A stretch of DNA of 64,000 nucleotides from Acidimicrobiaceae bacterium (GCA_003155135.1 PMFN01000013.1:62001-126000), one strand, 5' to 3'. Numbered from the stretch's first letter, positions 50,149 to 60,129 are shown. Made by a program: numbers and translations. Notes: generated by a model from the sequence alone, not told the origin.

Positions 50149-52353
50149 ATGGGGGTGGCAGCGGCGGTTTCGCTGACCGCCGGGGGCGGCGCACGCGAGG
50201 GGGACGGTGAGACCGACGAGGTGAGCGGCGCGCTCAGCGGCCGGTACGTCCCCGCGCTCGACGGCGTCCGCGCGATGGCCGTCGCTGCGGTGATCGCTTA
50301 TCACTTCGGGGCGCACTGGGCGTCGGGCGGCTATCTCGGCGTCGACCTCTTCTTCGTCCTTTCGGGCTTCCTCATCACCACGTTGCTGCTCGAGGAGTGG
50401 CACTCGAGCGCGACCATCAAATTGGGCGCCTTCTGGGCGCGCCGAGCGCGCCGGCTCCTGCCGGCCCTCCTCGTGATGCTGGCCGCGGTCGCTCTTTACG
50501 TCGCGCTCGACGGCCGCTTCGGCCCACCTGCGTCATCGCTCGTCGATCTCAGCGGCCTGCGGGGCGACGGCCTTGCCACGTTGTTCTACGTCGCCAACTG
50601 GCACTCGATCTTCGCCCACCAGTCCTACTTCGCACAGTTCTCGGCGCCCTCGCCCCTCGAGCACACCTGGTCGCTCGCCATCGAGGAGCAGTTCTACCTT
50701 GTCTGGCCACTGGTCATTCTTGCCCTGGTGAGCGTCACCCGACGCCACTGGCGCCGCGCCGGGATCGTGTTCAGCGTCACCGGCGCCCTCGCATCGGCGC
50801 TCGCCATGGCCTTGCTGTACCGTCCCGGCACGGACCCGACCATGGTCTATTTCGGCACCGGCACACGGGCGTTCGACATGCTGGCCGGCGCGACCGTCGC
50901 CATGCTCTGCGTTGCGCGCCCCATGCCGGGGCCGGCGGCGCGCCGGGTGCTCCACGTTGCCGGGCTGCTGTCAGCGGTCCTGCTCGGCTGCTGCTGGATG
51001 TGGGCCGGAAGCGGCGACGGGCTCCCGCCCGGATGGATGTTCCGAGGAGGCTTTCTCGCCTGTGCGGTCCTGGCGGCGGTCATCGTGGCCGATGTGCGCC
51101 AGGTGCAATCCGGAGGCCTCGGCCGCGCGCTGTCGCTCCCGCCGATCCGCTGGGTCGGCATGATCTCCTACGGCCTCTATCTCTGGCACTGGCCGGTCGA
51201 GGTGTTCATGAGCGCCCCGCGCACCGGTCTGTCCGGGGCGCCCCTCGACGCCGCCCGCCTGGCGGTCACCTTCGCCGCGGCTACGGCGAGCTTCTACGTC
51301 GTCGAGCGGCCGGTGCGCGCCTGGCGTGCGCCCGCGTGGCGGCAGGTCGCGACCGTCCCGGTGGCCGCAGGCCTCGTGGCCGCGTGCCTCGTCGTGGGCA
51401 CGCTGCCGGCGGTGGCCACGAGGCCGGTGGCCCCCGTCCACCTCGCCGCCGCCAAGGTCGCAGCACCCGCGGCGGTCGCCGGCGCGGGGGGCTTCGCCGA
51501 CCAGCAGATGATCGCCCTGCCATCCGGGCGCGTCGTGAGCGCCGCCGACCCGCTGCGCATCCTGTTGCTCGGCGACAGCGTGGCCCAGCGGACCGCGCCC
51601 GCATTGGGCGCCGCCCTGGCCTCGACCGGCGAGGCCGTGCTGCTCGACGAATCCGCTGGCGGCTGGGGCCTCACCACGTCGGCCTGGGTACTCTCCGGCG
51701 GCCTGTCCCAGCTGGTGGCGAGCGAGCACCCCGACATCGTGATGGCCGAGTGGTCCTGGGACGACCAGGCGGCGCTCGACGACCCAGCTGGTTATACGGC
51801 CCTGCTCGAGCAGGCGGTGCGCGAGCTCCTCGCTCCCGGCGACGGCGTGGCCGGCGTGCTCTTCTTGCAGTTCCCGAAGATCGGGCCCCCGCTCGGCCTC
51901 CTGACGCCGAACCTGCTCAGCCCGACGCAGCTGGCGGCCGAGCGCGGACAGAACGACTCGGCCTTCCTGGCGTGGGCGTCGATCGCACGGTCGATGACGA
52001 CCATCTTCCCCGGGCGCGTCATGTACCTGCCCGCCGCCACCTCGATCCTCTTGCACGGTCGATTCAGCGCGTGGCTGCCGCCGATCGGCGACCCGAGTGC
52101 ACCGCCCGACCGGTGGCTGCGCGTCCGGGCCGTTGACAACATCCACCCGTGCGCGGCCGGCGCCGCCCGTTACGCCGCGGCCGTGCTCGCCGACACACAG
52201 CTCATCTTCGGCCTGCCGGTCGGCTCGAACGCATGGCAGGCGGGCGAATGGTCCGAAGACGCCGTCTACACCTCGCCACCCGGTTGGTGCCCGGACGACC
52301 ACCCGCCCCCGAGCGTCGCCGAGGCGTCGCTCACCGCGCACCGCGTCGGATAG
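50149..52353 (+). CDS. Membrane acyltransferase 3 / SGNH fusion (OafA-type)
   Basis: The 734-residue protein has an acyltransferase-3 domain at about 33-400 with catalytic His52 in AYHFGAHW and about 10 membrane segments, then an SGNH-like domain from about 465 with LLLGDSVAQR and late DNIHPCAAGAA. This is the OafA/PatB-like layout that O-acetylates cell-surface polysaccharides. Start choice is uncertain: GTG 50221 (VSGALSGRYVPAL) would remove a non-conserved 24 residues. It is followed by a Rieske gene nine bases later. Confidence 0.9.
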   Translation: MGVAAAVSLTAGGGAREGDGETDEVSGALSGRYVPALDGVRAMAVAAVIAYHFGAHWASGGYLGVDLFFVLSGFLITTLLLEEWHSSATIKLGAFWARRARRLLPALLVMLAAVALYVALDGRFGPPASSLVDLSGLRGDGLATLFYVANWHSIFAHQSYFAQFSAPSPLEHTWSLAIEEQFYLVWPLVILALVSVTRRHWRRAGIVFSVTGALASALAMALLYRPGTDPTMVYFGTGTRAFDMLAGATVAMLCVARPMPGPAARRVLHVAGLLSAVLLGCCWMWAGSGDGLPPGWMFRGGFLACAVLAAVIVADVRQVQSGGLGRALSLPPIRWVGMISYGLYLWHWPVEVFMSAPRTGLSGAPLDAARLAVTFAAATASFYVVERPVRAWRAPAWRQVATVPVAAGLVAACLVVGTLPAVATRPVAPVHLAAAKVAAPAAVAGAGGFADQQMIALPSGRVVSAADPLRILLLGDSVAQRTAPALGAALASTGEAVLLDESAGGWGLTTSAWVLSGGLSQLVASEHPDIVMAEWSWDDQAALDDPAGYTALLEQAVRELLAPGDGVAGVLFLQFPKIGPPLGLLTPNLLSPTQLAAERGQNDSAFLAWASIARSMTTIFPGRVMYLPAATSILLHGRFSAWLPPIGDPSAPPDRWLRVRAVDNIHPCAAGAARYAAAVLADTQLIFGLPVGSNAWQAGEWSEDAVYTSPPGWCPDDHPPPSVAEASLTAHRVG

Positions 52354-52362
52354 CTTCGGTCG

Positions 52363-53415
52363 ATGACTGAGACCGGCGTGGCCGTCACGGCCCCACGTGC
52401 GCCCTCGATCACCTCCACCCTCCCGTCGGAGTGGTACCACGGCGAGTCCCAATGGGAGCTCGACCGCCGGGCCGTGTTCTCCCGCGAGTGGGCCGTCGTG
52501 GGCCATGTCTCGGACCTGCGGGCTGCGGGCTCGTACCTGGCGACTGACATCGCCGGGAGCCCCGTGGTGATCGTGCGCGGTGCCGACGGCGCACTCAGCG
52601 CCTTCCACAACGTGTGCCGACACCGGGCCGGGCCCCTCGTGTGGGACGGCACCGGACATGTGTCGTCGTTCGTCTGTCGCTACCACGGCTGGGTCTATGA
52701 GCTCGATGGACGGTTGCGCTCACCGCGCGACTTCGGCGACGACCCGCCCCTCGACCGCGGTGCCTGCGGCCTGTTCGGTGCCACGGTCGACGTCTGGCGG
52801 GGCCTTGTCTGGGCCAACCTCGACCCGGCGGCGCCCGCGCTCAGCGAGTCCCTCGGGGGCTTCGCCGAGGCCACGGCCGGGTTCCCCATGGAAGAGCTCG
52901 TCCCCGCCCACGAACTTTCCCACGAGATCGTCGCCGACTGGAAGGTGTACGCGGAGAACTACCTCGAGGGCTACCACATCCCCCTCGTCCACCGTGAGCT
53001 CAACCGCGAGATCGACGCCGCCCGCTACGAGGTCCACGTCGGTGACCGCTGGTGCCGGCACGAGGCGCCGACGAGGAGCGGCGCGGTCAACGCCGGCCGC
53101 TGGCTCTGGCGCTGGCCCAACGTGGCCCTCAACCTGTACCCGGACTCGATGAACTTGGAGCGCTTCTTGCCAACTGGGCCTGGCCGTGTCCGCATCTCCT
53201 ACCGCTACTTCACAAGGGACGGCAGCTCCGACGACGAGGTCGTGCGCATCTCGAGCACGGTGCTCGAAGAAGACGCCCGCATCTGCGCCGCCGTCCAGCG
53301 CAACCTGGCAGCTGGTACCTACCGGTCCGGCGTGCTGAGCCCGCGCCATGAAGATGGCGTGGCCGCCTTCCAGCACCTCGTGCGCACCGCGCGCGAGCGG
53401 CTCGCCCCCGCCTGA
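52363..53415 (+). CDS. Rieske non-heme iron oxygenase
   Basis: This 350-residue oxygenase has the Rieske site Cys85-x-His87 and Cys105-x2-His108, and the mononuclear-iron ligands His205 and His210 in ENYLEGYHIPLVH. It is shorter than the 435-residue enzyme at 20868 and belongs to the compact subgroup. The gene follows the acyltransferase by nine bases and converges with the acyl-CoA dehydrogenase operon. Its substrate is unknown; carnitine, choline or aromatic compounds are used by relatives. Confidence 0.9.
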   Translation: MTETGVAVTAPRAPSITSTLPSEWYHGESQWELDRRAVFSREWAVVGHVSDLRAAGSYLATDIAGSPVVIVRGADGALSAFHNVCRHRAGPLVWDGTGHVSSFVCRYHGWVYELDGRLRSPRDFGDDPPLDRGACGLFGATVDVWRGLVWANLDPAAPALSESLGGFAEATAGFPMEELVPAHELSHEIVADWKVYAENYLEGYHIPLVHRELNREIDAARYEVHVGDRWCRHEAPTRSGAVNAGRWLWRWPNVALNLYPDSMNLERFLPTGPGRVRISYRYFTRDGSSDDEVVRISSTVLEEDARICAAVQRNLAAGTYRSGVLSPRHEDGVAAFQHLVRTARERLAPA

Positions 53416-53422
53416 GCCGGGG

Positions 53423-54583
53423 TCAGCCGCGCGGCAGGCCGAGCCCGCGCTGGGCGATGATCGTCCGTTGGATCTCGCTGGTGCCGCCGTAGATAGTGGT
53501 GCCCTGGGCGAAGCGGTATGCCCACTCGACCTCGCCCCGGGCGGGTGCACCCCGGTCCTCCTCGGTGCGGATCCCCTCCGGCCCGAGCAGGTCGATGAAC
53601 TGGGCGGACTGGCGCGTGATCGCCTCGGATGAGAAGAGCTTGGCCATGGAGCCCTCGACGCCCGGCAGCTCCCCGATCGAGTCGAGCCATGCCGAACGGC
53701 GGCTCAGGAGGACCGACACCTCGTTCTCGGTCGCCGCGCGCCCGAACGCCTCGTGCACCCGCTCGTCGTGGTCGGCGGATCGCCCGTGTGGCGTCCCCCC
53801 CACGGCCCAATCCTCCATGGCCTCGAGCAAGCGGATCGAGTCGCCACCGGCCGCGGAGGTCCGCTCGTACGTGAGCCCGACGGTCATCACCTCCCAGCCA
53901 CCGTTGACCTCCCCGATGCGCAGCGCGTCGGGGACCCGGGCGTCGGCGTAGAAGGTGATGTTGGTCCTCTCGCCCGACAGCGTGGTGATGGGCCGGATCT
54001 CGACACCCTCCTGGCGAAGGGGGACCAGGAACGTGGTGAGCCCGCGGTGCTTGGGCAGCGTGGGGTCGGTCCGGGCCAGCAGGAAGGCGTAGTCCGCCTC
54101 GTGGGCGTTGGTGGTGAACATCTTCTGGCCGTTCACGACCCACTCGTCGCCGTCTCGCACGGCGCGCGTCTGGGCGGCGGCGACGTCGGAGCCCGATTCG
54201 GGCTCGGAGAACCCGAGGGCGATGAGGATCTCGCCGGCGAGCGCGGGGCGCACAACCGCCTCCTTCTGTGCCGCGGTGCCGAGGTGGCGGAGCACGCTCG
54301 CCACCAGCATGGTGGTGCCGAGGCCCAGCATGGGGGCACCGGCGCGCTGGAGCTCCTCGGCGATGGCGAGCACCTCGAGGGGGGGACGGCCCTGGCCGCC
54401 GAGCTCGACCGGCCAGCCAGGTGCCATCCACCCCTTGGCGACGAGCGCCCGGTGGAAGTCCCAGTCGTGATAGGTGCCGCCCCGCCGCACCCGGGCGAGC
54501 AGCTCAGGGGTCAGGTGCTCGCCCAAGAACCGGCGGACGTCGTCGACCAGCGCGTCATGCCCGCCCCCGAGGCCGAACTCCAC
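53423..54583 (-). CDS. Acyl-CoA dehydrogenase, catalytic-type subunit
   Basis: The 386-residue protein has FAD-binding FSEPESGSDVAA at 125-136, NGQKMFTTNA and the C-terminal IYGGTSEIQRTII. Glu240 in GLTYERT stands at the helix-G position of the catalytic base in long-chain-type enzymes. GTG 54583 lies one base after the partner stop. The pair with the 337-residue gene upstream resembles the heteromeric FadE pairs of steroid side-chain degradation. Confidence 0.9.
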   Translation of the reverse strand: MEFGLGGGHDALVDDVRRFLGEHLTPELLARVRRGGTYHDWDFHRALVAKGWMAPGWPVELGGQGRPPLEVLAIAEELQRAGAPMLGLGTTMLVASVLRHLGTAAQKEAVVRPALAGEILIALGFSEPESGSDVAAAQTRAVRDGDEWVVNGQKMFTTNAHEADYAFLLARTDPTLPKHRGLTTFLVPLRQEGVEIRPITTLSGERTNITFYADARVPDALRIGEVNGGWEVMTVGLTYERTSAAGGDSIRLLEAMEDWAVGGTPHGRSADHDERVHEAFGRAATENEVSVLLSRRSAWLDSIGELPGVEGSMAKLFSSEAITRQSAQFIDLLGPEGIRTEEDRGAPARGEVEWAYRFAQGTTIYGGTSEIQRTIIAQRGLGLPRG

Positions 54584-54584
54584 G

Positions 54585-55598
54585 TCAGGCCCGCCTGGCG
54601 AGCGCCCGGGCACCGAGACCGGCGTACACGCGGCCGGGGTCCGAGTAGACGGCGGCCCACCCCTTTGCCCGCCGGAAGTAGAGCTGCACGTCGTACTCGA
54701 GCATGAAGCCATAGCCCCCGTGGACGTGCAGGCTCCATTCGCCCGCCACCTGGGCAGCCTCCGCGGCGAAGGCAAACGCCATCGCTGCGAGGTCGCTCGC
54801 CCGGGCCGGATCGCCCTCGGACGCCCAGGCGGCCTCGCGGCTGAGCAGGGTGGCACCGTCGAGGGCGGTGGCCGCATCGGCCAGGCGGTGCGCCACCGCC
54901 TGGAAGGAGCCGATGGGCGCGCCGAAGGCCTGGCGCGTCGTTGCATAGTCGACCGCCAGCTCGAGGGCGCGGCGACCGAGCCCGACCAGGGCGCTGGCGG
55001 TCAGGGCCATCCACTCGTCGAGCGCCGTCGCGAACGAGCGCCGGGCCTCCTCCCCGCCGAAGGTGGCGAGCGGGTCGGCGTCGAGGCGGACATCGGCGAG
55101 CGGGAGGGCGGCGAGGTTGTGCACCGGCGTGCGCGCGTCGGCCAAGCCGACCAGCGCCACGCACCTGTCGTCGAGCACGAGCACAGCATCGGCGACCATG
55201 GCGGCCGGCACACCACGCGCGGTGCCCGAGCCTGGGGGAGCGAGGGCAACGGTCAGGATCTGACGGCCGGCGGCCACGTCGGCGACCACGGGGGCGGCCC
55301 CGCCCAGCCGCTCGAGAAGACGTGCCGACACCTGCGCCTCGACGAGTGGCGCGGAGCCGAGATGGCGTCCGTGTACCTCGGCGACGAGCGCGAGGTCGAG
55401 GAGGCTCGCACCCGAGCCGCCCGCCCGAAGCGGTAGTGCCATCTCGACGCCGCCCGCGCCAGCCAGCGCCTCCCAGAGCCCTGGGTCGAAACCGGTGGCC
55501 TCCGCGGCGCGCACCCGCTCGGTGGTGGACTCGCCACGGTAGAGGGTGCTGAACGCCTCGACGAGCTGGCGCTGTTCGAACGAGGGGTTGAGGTCCAT
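54585..55598 (-). CDS. Acyl-CoA dehydrogenase-like partner subunit
   Basis: This 337-residue protein keeps the ACAD fold (LALVAEVHGRHLGSAPLVEA; TTRQAFGAPIGSFQAVAHRL) but lacks the GxGSD-type FAD loop, and the helix-G position of the catalytic Glu is Trp (DEWMALTAS), with no YxGTxEI ending. It is therefore probably the non-catalytic partner in an alpha2-beta2 complex with the next gene. It diverges from the thioesterase gene. Confidence 0.85.
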   Translation of the reverse strand: MDLNPSFEQRQLVEAFSTLYRGESTTERVRAAEATGFDPGLWEALAGAGGVEMALPLRAGGSGASLLDLALVAEVHGRHLGSAPLVEAQVSARLLERLGGAAPVVADVAAGRQILTVALAPPGSGTARGVPAAMVADAVLVLDDRCVALVGLADARTPVHNLAALPLADVRLDADPLATFGGEEARRSFATALDEWMALTASALVGLGRRALELAVDYATTRQAFGAPIGSFQAVAHRLADAATALDGATLLSREAAWASEGDPARASDLAAMAFAFAAEAAQVAGEWSLHVHGGYGFMLEYDVQLYFRRAKGWAAVYSDPGRVYAGLGARALARRA

Positions 55599-55723
55599 GC
55601 CGGGCGCCTGACGGTACCGGCGCAGTCCCGGGGTGTCAACGGAGGCGCCGTTGCGGGTGCCAAGCTGACCCGGCGCTGTGCTTTCGCACCGGGCACCGAC
55701 ACCCCACGTCTGCGAGGAGCGAG

Positions 55724-56545
55724 ATGGCTGCTGACTTCGTTGTCCCCGAGAGCTTCGTCTTCGAGCGGGTGGGGGAGCACCGCTACCGCTTCGATGCGGT
55801 GGCCGGCGCAGACCCGGGCTACGTCATCTTCGGTGGCCAGCTCCTCGCCCAGATGCTGCTCGCCTCGGCGGCATCCGTGCCGGCCAAGGCGCTCAAATCC
55901 ATCCAGGCGCTGTTCGTGCGCGGGGGCGACGTCAGCGAGGCGGTCGACATCGAGCTCGAACCGCTGCACAACGGCCGCAGCTTCGCCAGCGTGAACGTTG
56001 CGGTCCGGCAGTCCGAGCGCCTGTGCGCCACGGCCCTCGTGTTGCTGCACGCCCCAGAAGACGACGGCATCCGCCACGTGCCACCGATGCCCGACATCGA
56101 AGGGCCCGAACGGGCGGTCCGCCTCGGCCCCCCCGGTTTGGTGGCCCCCGGCGCGGAGTACCGGGTGGTCGGGGGGATCGACCTGTGGGGAGAGGGTGAC
56201 GAGACAGGCCCGCCGGAGCTCTCCGTCTGGGTGCGCTGGCCCCCGAACCGTGCCCCCCTGGCGCTCAACCAGGCCATGCTGGCTTTTGCCACCGACGGGT
56301 TCCTCATCGGCACCGCCATGCGTCCCCACGAAGGTGTCGGCCAGCACCTGGCACATGCACGCGTCGCCACCGGGGTGCTGTCGCACGCCGTGTACTTCCA
56401 CGACCCGGTCCCCTCGGGGGAGTGGCTGCTGCTGGCGCAGGCGAGCCCCTTCGCCGGCGGCGCCCGCGCCCTCGGCGAAGGGCGGGTGTTCCGAGAGGAC
56501 GGTCGGCTCGTCGCCACCTTCGTCCAGGAGTCCCTCATCCGCTGA
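55724..56545 (+). CDS. TesB-type acyl-CoA thioesterase
   Basis: A 273-residue double-hotdog protein. The N-terminal hotdog has VIFGGQLLAQML, with LHNGRSFASVNVAVRQS in the middle. The C-terminal hotdog has FATDGFLIG, carrying the acid, and ends with SPFAGGARALGEGRVF. It hydrolyses acyl-CoA to free acid and CoA. GCGAGGAGCGAG precedes the ATG. It is divergent from two acyl-CoA dehydrogenase genes, so it may relieve CoA ester build-up. Confidence 0.83.
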   Translation: MAADFVVPESFVFERVGEHRYRFDAVAGADPGYVIFGGQLLAQMLLASAASVPAKALKSIQALFVRGGDVSEAVDIELEPLHNGRSFASVNVAVRQSERLCATALVLLHAPEDDGIRHVPPMPDIEGPERAVRLGPPGLVAPGAEYRVVGGIDLWGEGDETGPPELSVWVRWPPNRAPLALNQAMLAFATDGFLIGTAMRPHEGVGQHLAHARVATGVLSHAVYFHDPVPSGEWLLLAQASPFAGGARALGEGRVFREDGRLVATFVQESLIR

Positions 56546-56591
56546 GAGGCCGACGATGCCTGCAGCTACTCGCGCCACGTAGCCTCGGAGC

Positions 56592-57374
56592 ATGAGCACC
56601 CTGCCAGCGGCCTTCATCGGACACGGCAATCCCATGAACGCCCTCGAGACGAACCGCTTCACCGATGCCTGGGCGGCCCTCGGCCGCGCCATGGGCACAC
56701 CGCGCGCCGTGCTGGCCATCTCCGCCCACTGGTACATCGCCGCCACCGCGGTCACCGCCATGGCGCGGCCGCGCACCATCCACGACTTCTTCGGCTTCCC
56801 CCAGGCGCTCTTCGAGTTCGAGTACCCGGCCCCCGGGCTCCCCGCACTCGCCGAGGAGGTGGCGACGGCCGCAGCACCCGACTGGGTCGGCGCGGACCAC
56901 GACAGCTGGGGCCTCGACCACGGGACGTGGTCGGTGCTGACCCACATGTTCCCCGACGCGAACGTTCCGGTGGTGCAGCTCTCCGTCAACGCCGCCCAAC
57001 CCCTCGAGTACCACGTCGGGCTCGGGCGCAAGCTCGCTCCCCTCCGAGAGCAGGGCATCTTCATCGTGGCGAGCGGCAATGTGGTTCACAACCTGCGGCG
57101 GATGGACTTCTCGCTCGAAGGCCGCGGCTACGACTGGGCCGAGCGGTTCGACGCGGCGGTCACCGCCGCCATGACCTCGGACCCTTCGTCGCTCGCCTCG
57201 CTCGCCGGCCACCCCGACTATGCGCTCGCCGTGCCCACGCCCGACCACTACCTGCCCGCCGCCTACCTGGCCGGGCTCGCCGAGGTTGCAGGTGAGCCCT
57301 GTGCCGTGCTGGCCGAGGGCTGTGAGCTCGGTGGCATCTCGATGACCTCCTTCAGCGTCGGACTGTCCGGCTGA
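56592..57374 (+). CDS. ygiD: Extradiol dioxygenase, YgiD/LigB type
   Basis: The 260-residue protein has PAAFIGHGNPMNAL near the start, ISAHWYI with a metal His, DSWGLDHGTWSVLTHMFP and VASGNVVHNLRRMDF: the YgiD/DODA-type hallmarks of 4,5-DOPA extradiol dioxygenases that use Fe or Zn with three His. It cleaves catechol-type rings. The gene stands alone between the thioesterase and DUF4389 genes. Confidence 0.9.
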   Translation: MSTLPAAFIGHGNPMNALETNRFTDAWAALGRAMGTPRAVLAISAHWYIAATAVTAMARPRTIHDFFGFPQALFEFEYPAPGLPALAEEVATAAAPDWVGADHDSWGLDHGTWSVLTHMFPDANVPVVQLSVNAAQPLEYHVGLGRKLAPLREQGIFIVASGNVVHNLRRMDFSLEGRGYDWAERFDAAVTAAMTSDPSSLASLAGHPDYALAVPTPDHYLPAAYLAGLAEVAGEPCAVLAEGCELGGISMTSFSVGLSG

Positions 57375-57472
57375 CGCACCCAGCCGGATGGGCCCGTGAA
57401 CTGGAAGAACCACGCAGGACACCAGGTGCGTGGTTAGCATCGGGCCCGGATCCCTAGAGAGGCGGCACAACC

Positions 57473-58195
57473 ATGGCAAGCATCCCACCTTCGCTGGGCG
57501 GGCAACCCCTCCCGTTGTACCTGTCGGCGCAGCAGCCGGCTGAGCGCAACCGCCTGACGGCGGCGCTGCGCCTCATCTGGGTCATCCCCCAGGCGATCGT
57601 GCTGTACTTCGTCTACATCGCTGCGTTCTTCGTGGCCATCGTCGGGTGGTTCGGCGCGCTGTTCACCGGCGAGCTGCCCGGGTTCGCTGAGGACTTCCTC
57701 TCCGGCGTCGTGCGCTGGGGGGCACGGGTCAGCGGCTACTTCTACTTCCTCACCGACGACTACCCCGCCTACACGCTCGAGCAGGAGCCGAACTACGCGA
57801 TCCAGATCGCTGTCCCGCCGCGTGTGCCGCTCAACCGCCTCGCCGTCCTGTTCCGCATCATCTTGGTCATCCCCGGCGCCATCGTGGCCGGCCTCGCCGG
57901 ATCTGGCCTCGGGGTCCTCTCGGTCGGCAGCTGGTTCATGATCACCTTCACCGGCGCGCAGCCGATCCCGCTCTACGAGGCCACCCGCACCATCATCCGG
58001 TTCCAGGTCCGGCTGGCTGGCTACTTCTGGATGCTGACGGCGGAGTACCCCTGGGGCCTGCTCGGCGACGCCACCGCCACGAACGAGCGCGCCGACGGCA
58101 GCGGCTGGGAAATCCAGCTCAGCGACGGCGGGCGCTACGCGGTGATCGCCGCCCTGGTGATCGGTGTCATCTACGCACTCTTCAACTACGCGTAA
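57473..58195 (+). CDS. DUF4389 membrane protein
   Basis: This 240-residue protein has two DUF4389 repeats: residues 20-95 (RNRLTAALRLIWVIPQAIV) and 115-190 (LNRLAVLFRIILVIPGAIV), each with paired membrane segments ending in a Y-F/W-x-L-x-x-x-YP motif (YFYFLTDDYPAYTL, YFWMLTAEYPWGL). A final hydrophobic segment closes the protein. Function is unknown. AGAGAGGCGG precedes the ATG. Confidence 0.88.
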   Translation: MASIPPSLGGQPLPLYLSAQQPAERNRLTAALRLIWVIPQAIVLYFVYIAAFFVAIVGWFGALFTGELPGFAEDFLSGVVRWGARVSGYFYFLTDDYPAYTLEQEPNYAIQIAVPPRVPLNRLAVLFRIILVIPGAIVAGLAGSGLGVLSVGSWFMITFTGAQPIPLYEATRTIIRFQVRLAGYFWMLTAEYPWGLLGDATATNERADGSGWEIQLSDGGRYAVIAALVIGVIYALFNYA

Positions 58196-58234
58196 GCCAA
58201 GCGCGCCGCCGCCGACCGGCGGGCACCATGTGGC

Positions 58235-59089
58235 TCAGATGATCGTCCAGCCGCCGTCGATGACCAGCACCTGGCCGGTGACGTAGGACGAGGCATCCGA
58301 GGCGAGGAAGAGCAGCGCCCCGTCGAGCTCGTGCTCGGCGCCCGGACGGCCCATCGGGGTGTTGCGTTCGACGTAGGCGAAGCCCTTCGGGTCGTCGATC
58401 ATCGTCTCGGCGGTCATCTCCGTGCGGAACCACCCCGGGGCGATGGCGTTCACCCGGATCGACGAGCGCGCCCACTGGTTCGCCAGCTCACGGGTCAGCT
58501 GCTCGAGGCCGCCCTTGCTGGCGGCGTAGGAGGCCTGGGGGATCGACCGTGCCCCCACCCGGGCCAGGATCGAGGTGATGTTGACCACCGAGAGGGGGGA
58601 CTCGGCGAGAAGGGCGAGTCGGGCGCAGCCCCGGGTCAACTCGTAGGGGGCATGGAGGTTGAGCTCGACGACGTCGCGAAACGTGGTGTCGTCCTCGGCC
58701 GGCCCGACGACCAGCGTGCCGGCGTTGTTGACAAGGACGTCGACGCCGCCGAGCCCTTCGACCACGGCGTCGAGCACTGCGCCCGGCGCGCTCGGGTCTG
58801 CGAGGTCGGCGGTCACCACGACCGCATCGTGCAGGTCGGCGGCCAAGTCCTCGAGGCGCGCTGCTCGCCGGGCGACGACCGCCACGCGGGCCCCGGCAGC
58901 GTCGAGCACCTGGGCGAAGCGCCGCCCGAGCCCCGAGCTCGCCCCGGTCACCAGCGCCCGCCGGCCGTCGAGGCGGAACTGGCCGAGCGCACCGTCGGGG
59001 GCGACGGGAGGTGGCACGGGCGCTGCTGTGTCCTCGTCCATCCGGTCTCCTTGTGCGCCCGCTTGCGCCGTGGGCGTGCCCTCGTTCAT
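58235..59089 (-). CDS. Short-chain dehydrogenase/reductase (SDR)
   Basis: A 284-residue SDR with TGASSGLG at 48-55, NNAG at 121-124, Ser173 and Tyr188-x3-Lys192. ATG 59089 overlaps the acyl-CoA dehydrogenase stop (ATGA), so a 40-residue N-terminal extension rich in Ala and Pro is real by position; ATG 59041 is an alternative. It is the last gene of a run with three acyl-CoA dehydrogenases and likely acts on the hydroxyacyl-CoA level. Confidence 0.87.
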   Translation of the reverse strand: MNEGTPTAQAGAQGDRMDEDTAAPVPPPVAPDGALGQFRLDGRRALVTGASSGLGRRFAQVLDAAGARVAVVARRAARLEDLAADLHDAVVVTADLADPSAPGAVLDAVVEGLGGVDVLVNNAGTLVVGPAEDDTTFRDVVELNLHAPYELTRGCARLALLAESPLSVVNITSILARVGARSIPQASYAASKGGLEQLTRELANQWARSSIRVNAIAPGWFRTEMTAETMIDDPKGFAYVERNTPMGRPGAEHELDGALLFLASDASSYVTGQVLVIDGGWTII

Positions 59090-60117
59090 ACGGTGAGTGG
59101 CCCCGGGGCGTCGAGCAGCTCGCATAGGTGCGCGGCCCGGCCGCCCAGGAGGGCTTCGAGGAGATGGGCCCGCTTCAGGTAGAGGTGCGCGTCGTGCTCC
59201 CACGTGAAGCCGAGACCGCCGTGGTTCGAGATGTTGCGCGTGGCGTTGCCCATGGCGGCGGTGGTGGCGACGAACGTGGCGCTGGCGCACTGGAAGGCGG
59301 CGTCGGGGGAGGAGCGATCAAGTGCGAGGGCGGCGAAGAAGGCCTGGGCGCTCGCCGCCACGGCAGCCACGGCCATGTCGGCGCAGCGGTGCTTCACCGC
59401 CTGGTGGGCGCCGATCGGCTTGCCGAACTGCTGGCGCGCCAGCGCGTAGGCGACCGAGATGTCGCGCGTCGCCTCGGCGATCCCGGCGGCCTCCGCCGCC
59501 ACGAGCACCTGGGCACGCAGCCCCACCGGCTCGGTGGCGGCGTCGACGAAGTGCAGTGGCGCCAGGTCGCTCACCTCGGCGGTGGCGAGCCGCACGCCGG
59601 GATCGAGGGAGTCGAGCCTCTGCAACGGACCGACCTCGCCGATCGCCAGGAGGGCGGCGCCCGAGGTATCGCAGACGACCACGTAGTCCGAGCCCGGGGC
59701 GTCGAGGAGGAGCAGGCGGCCGTCGAGCCTGGGCCCGACGACGGCGCCGGCGTCCGGGTCGCCGAACGCGACCAGGGCCTCCCCGGCGAGGATCGACCGA
59801 CAGCGTGTGGCGTCGCCGCAGGCCGCGGCGACCCGGGCGCCGAGGACAGCGCCGAGCACCGGGCCCGGAGCGAGGCAGCGGCCGAGCTCGCGGAACATGA
59901 AGGCCTCTTCGACCACCGAGTAGCCCGCACCGCCCTGATCGGCGCCCAGGCCGAGGCCGAACCAGCCGAGCTCGGCGAGTCGCGCCCAGGTGGCTGGGTC
60001 GACGGCGGCCGCCTCGCCGATGCGGGAGCGCAGTTGTCGGATCGACAGGTGCTCAGCACAAAAGGCCGCCACGGTGGCAGCGATCTCTTCTTGCTCCGGG
60101 CTCGCCAGCAGGTCCAC
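59086..60117 (-). CDS. Acyl-CoA dehydrogenase-like partner subunit
   Basis: The 343-residue ACAD-fold protein has LARQQFGKPIGAHQAVKHRC and HGGLGFTWEHDAHLYLKRA, but the helix-G catalytic Glu position is Ala (26 residues before the RQQFG Arg) and no YxGTxEI ending is present. It pairs with the 391-residue enzyme encoded 12 bases upstream, mirroring the 53423/54585 pair. GGAG precedes the GTG. Confidence 0.85.
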   Translation of the reverse strand: MDLLASPEQEEIAATVAAFCAEHLSIRQLRSRIGEAAAVDPATWARLAELGWFGLGLGADQGGAGYSVVEEAFMFRELGRCLAPGPVLGAVLGARVAAACGDATRCRSILAGEALVAFGDPDAGAVVGPRLDGRLLLLDAPGSDYVVVCDTSGAALLAIGEVGPLQRLDSLDPGVRLATAEVSDLAPLHFVDAATEPVGLRAQVLVAAEAAGIAEATRDISVAYALARQQFGKPIGAHQAVKHRCADMAVAAVAASAQAFFAALALDRSSPDAAFQCASATFVATTAAMGNATRNISNHGGLGFTWEHDAHLYLKRAHLLEALLGGRAAHLCELLDAPGPLTV

Positions 60118-60129
60118 GGTGCTCCGATC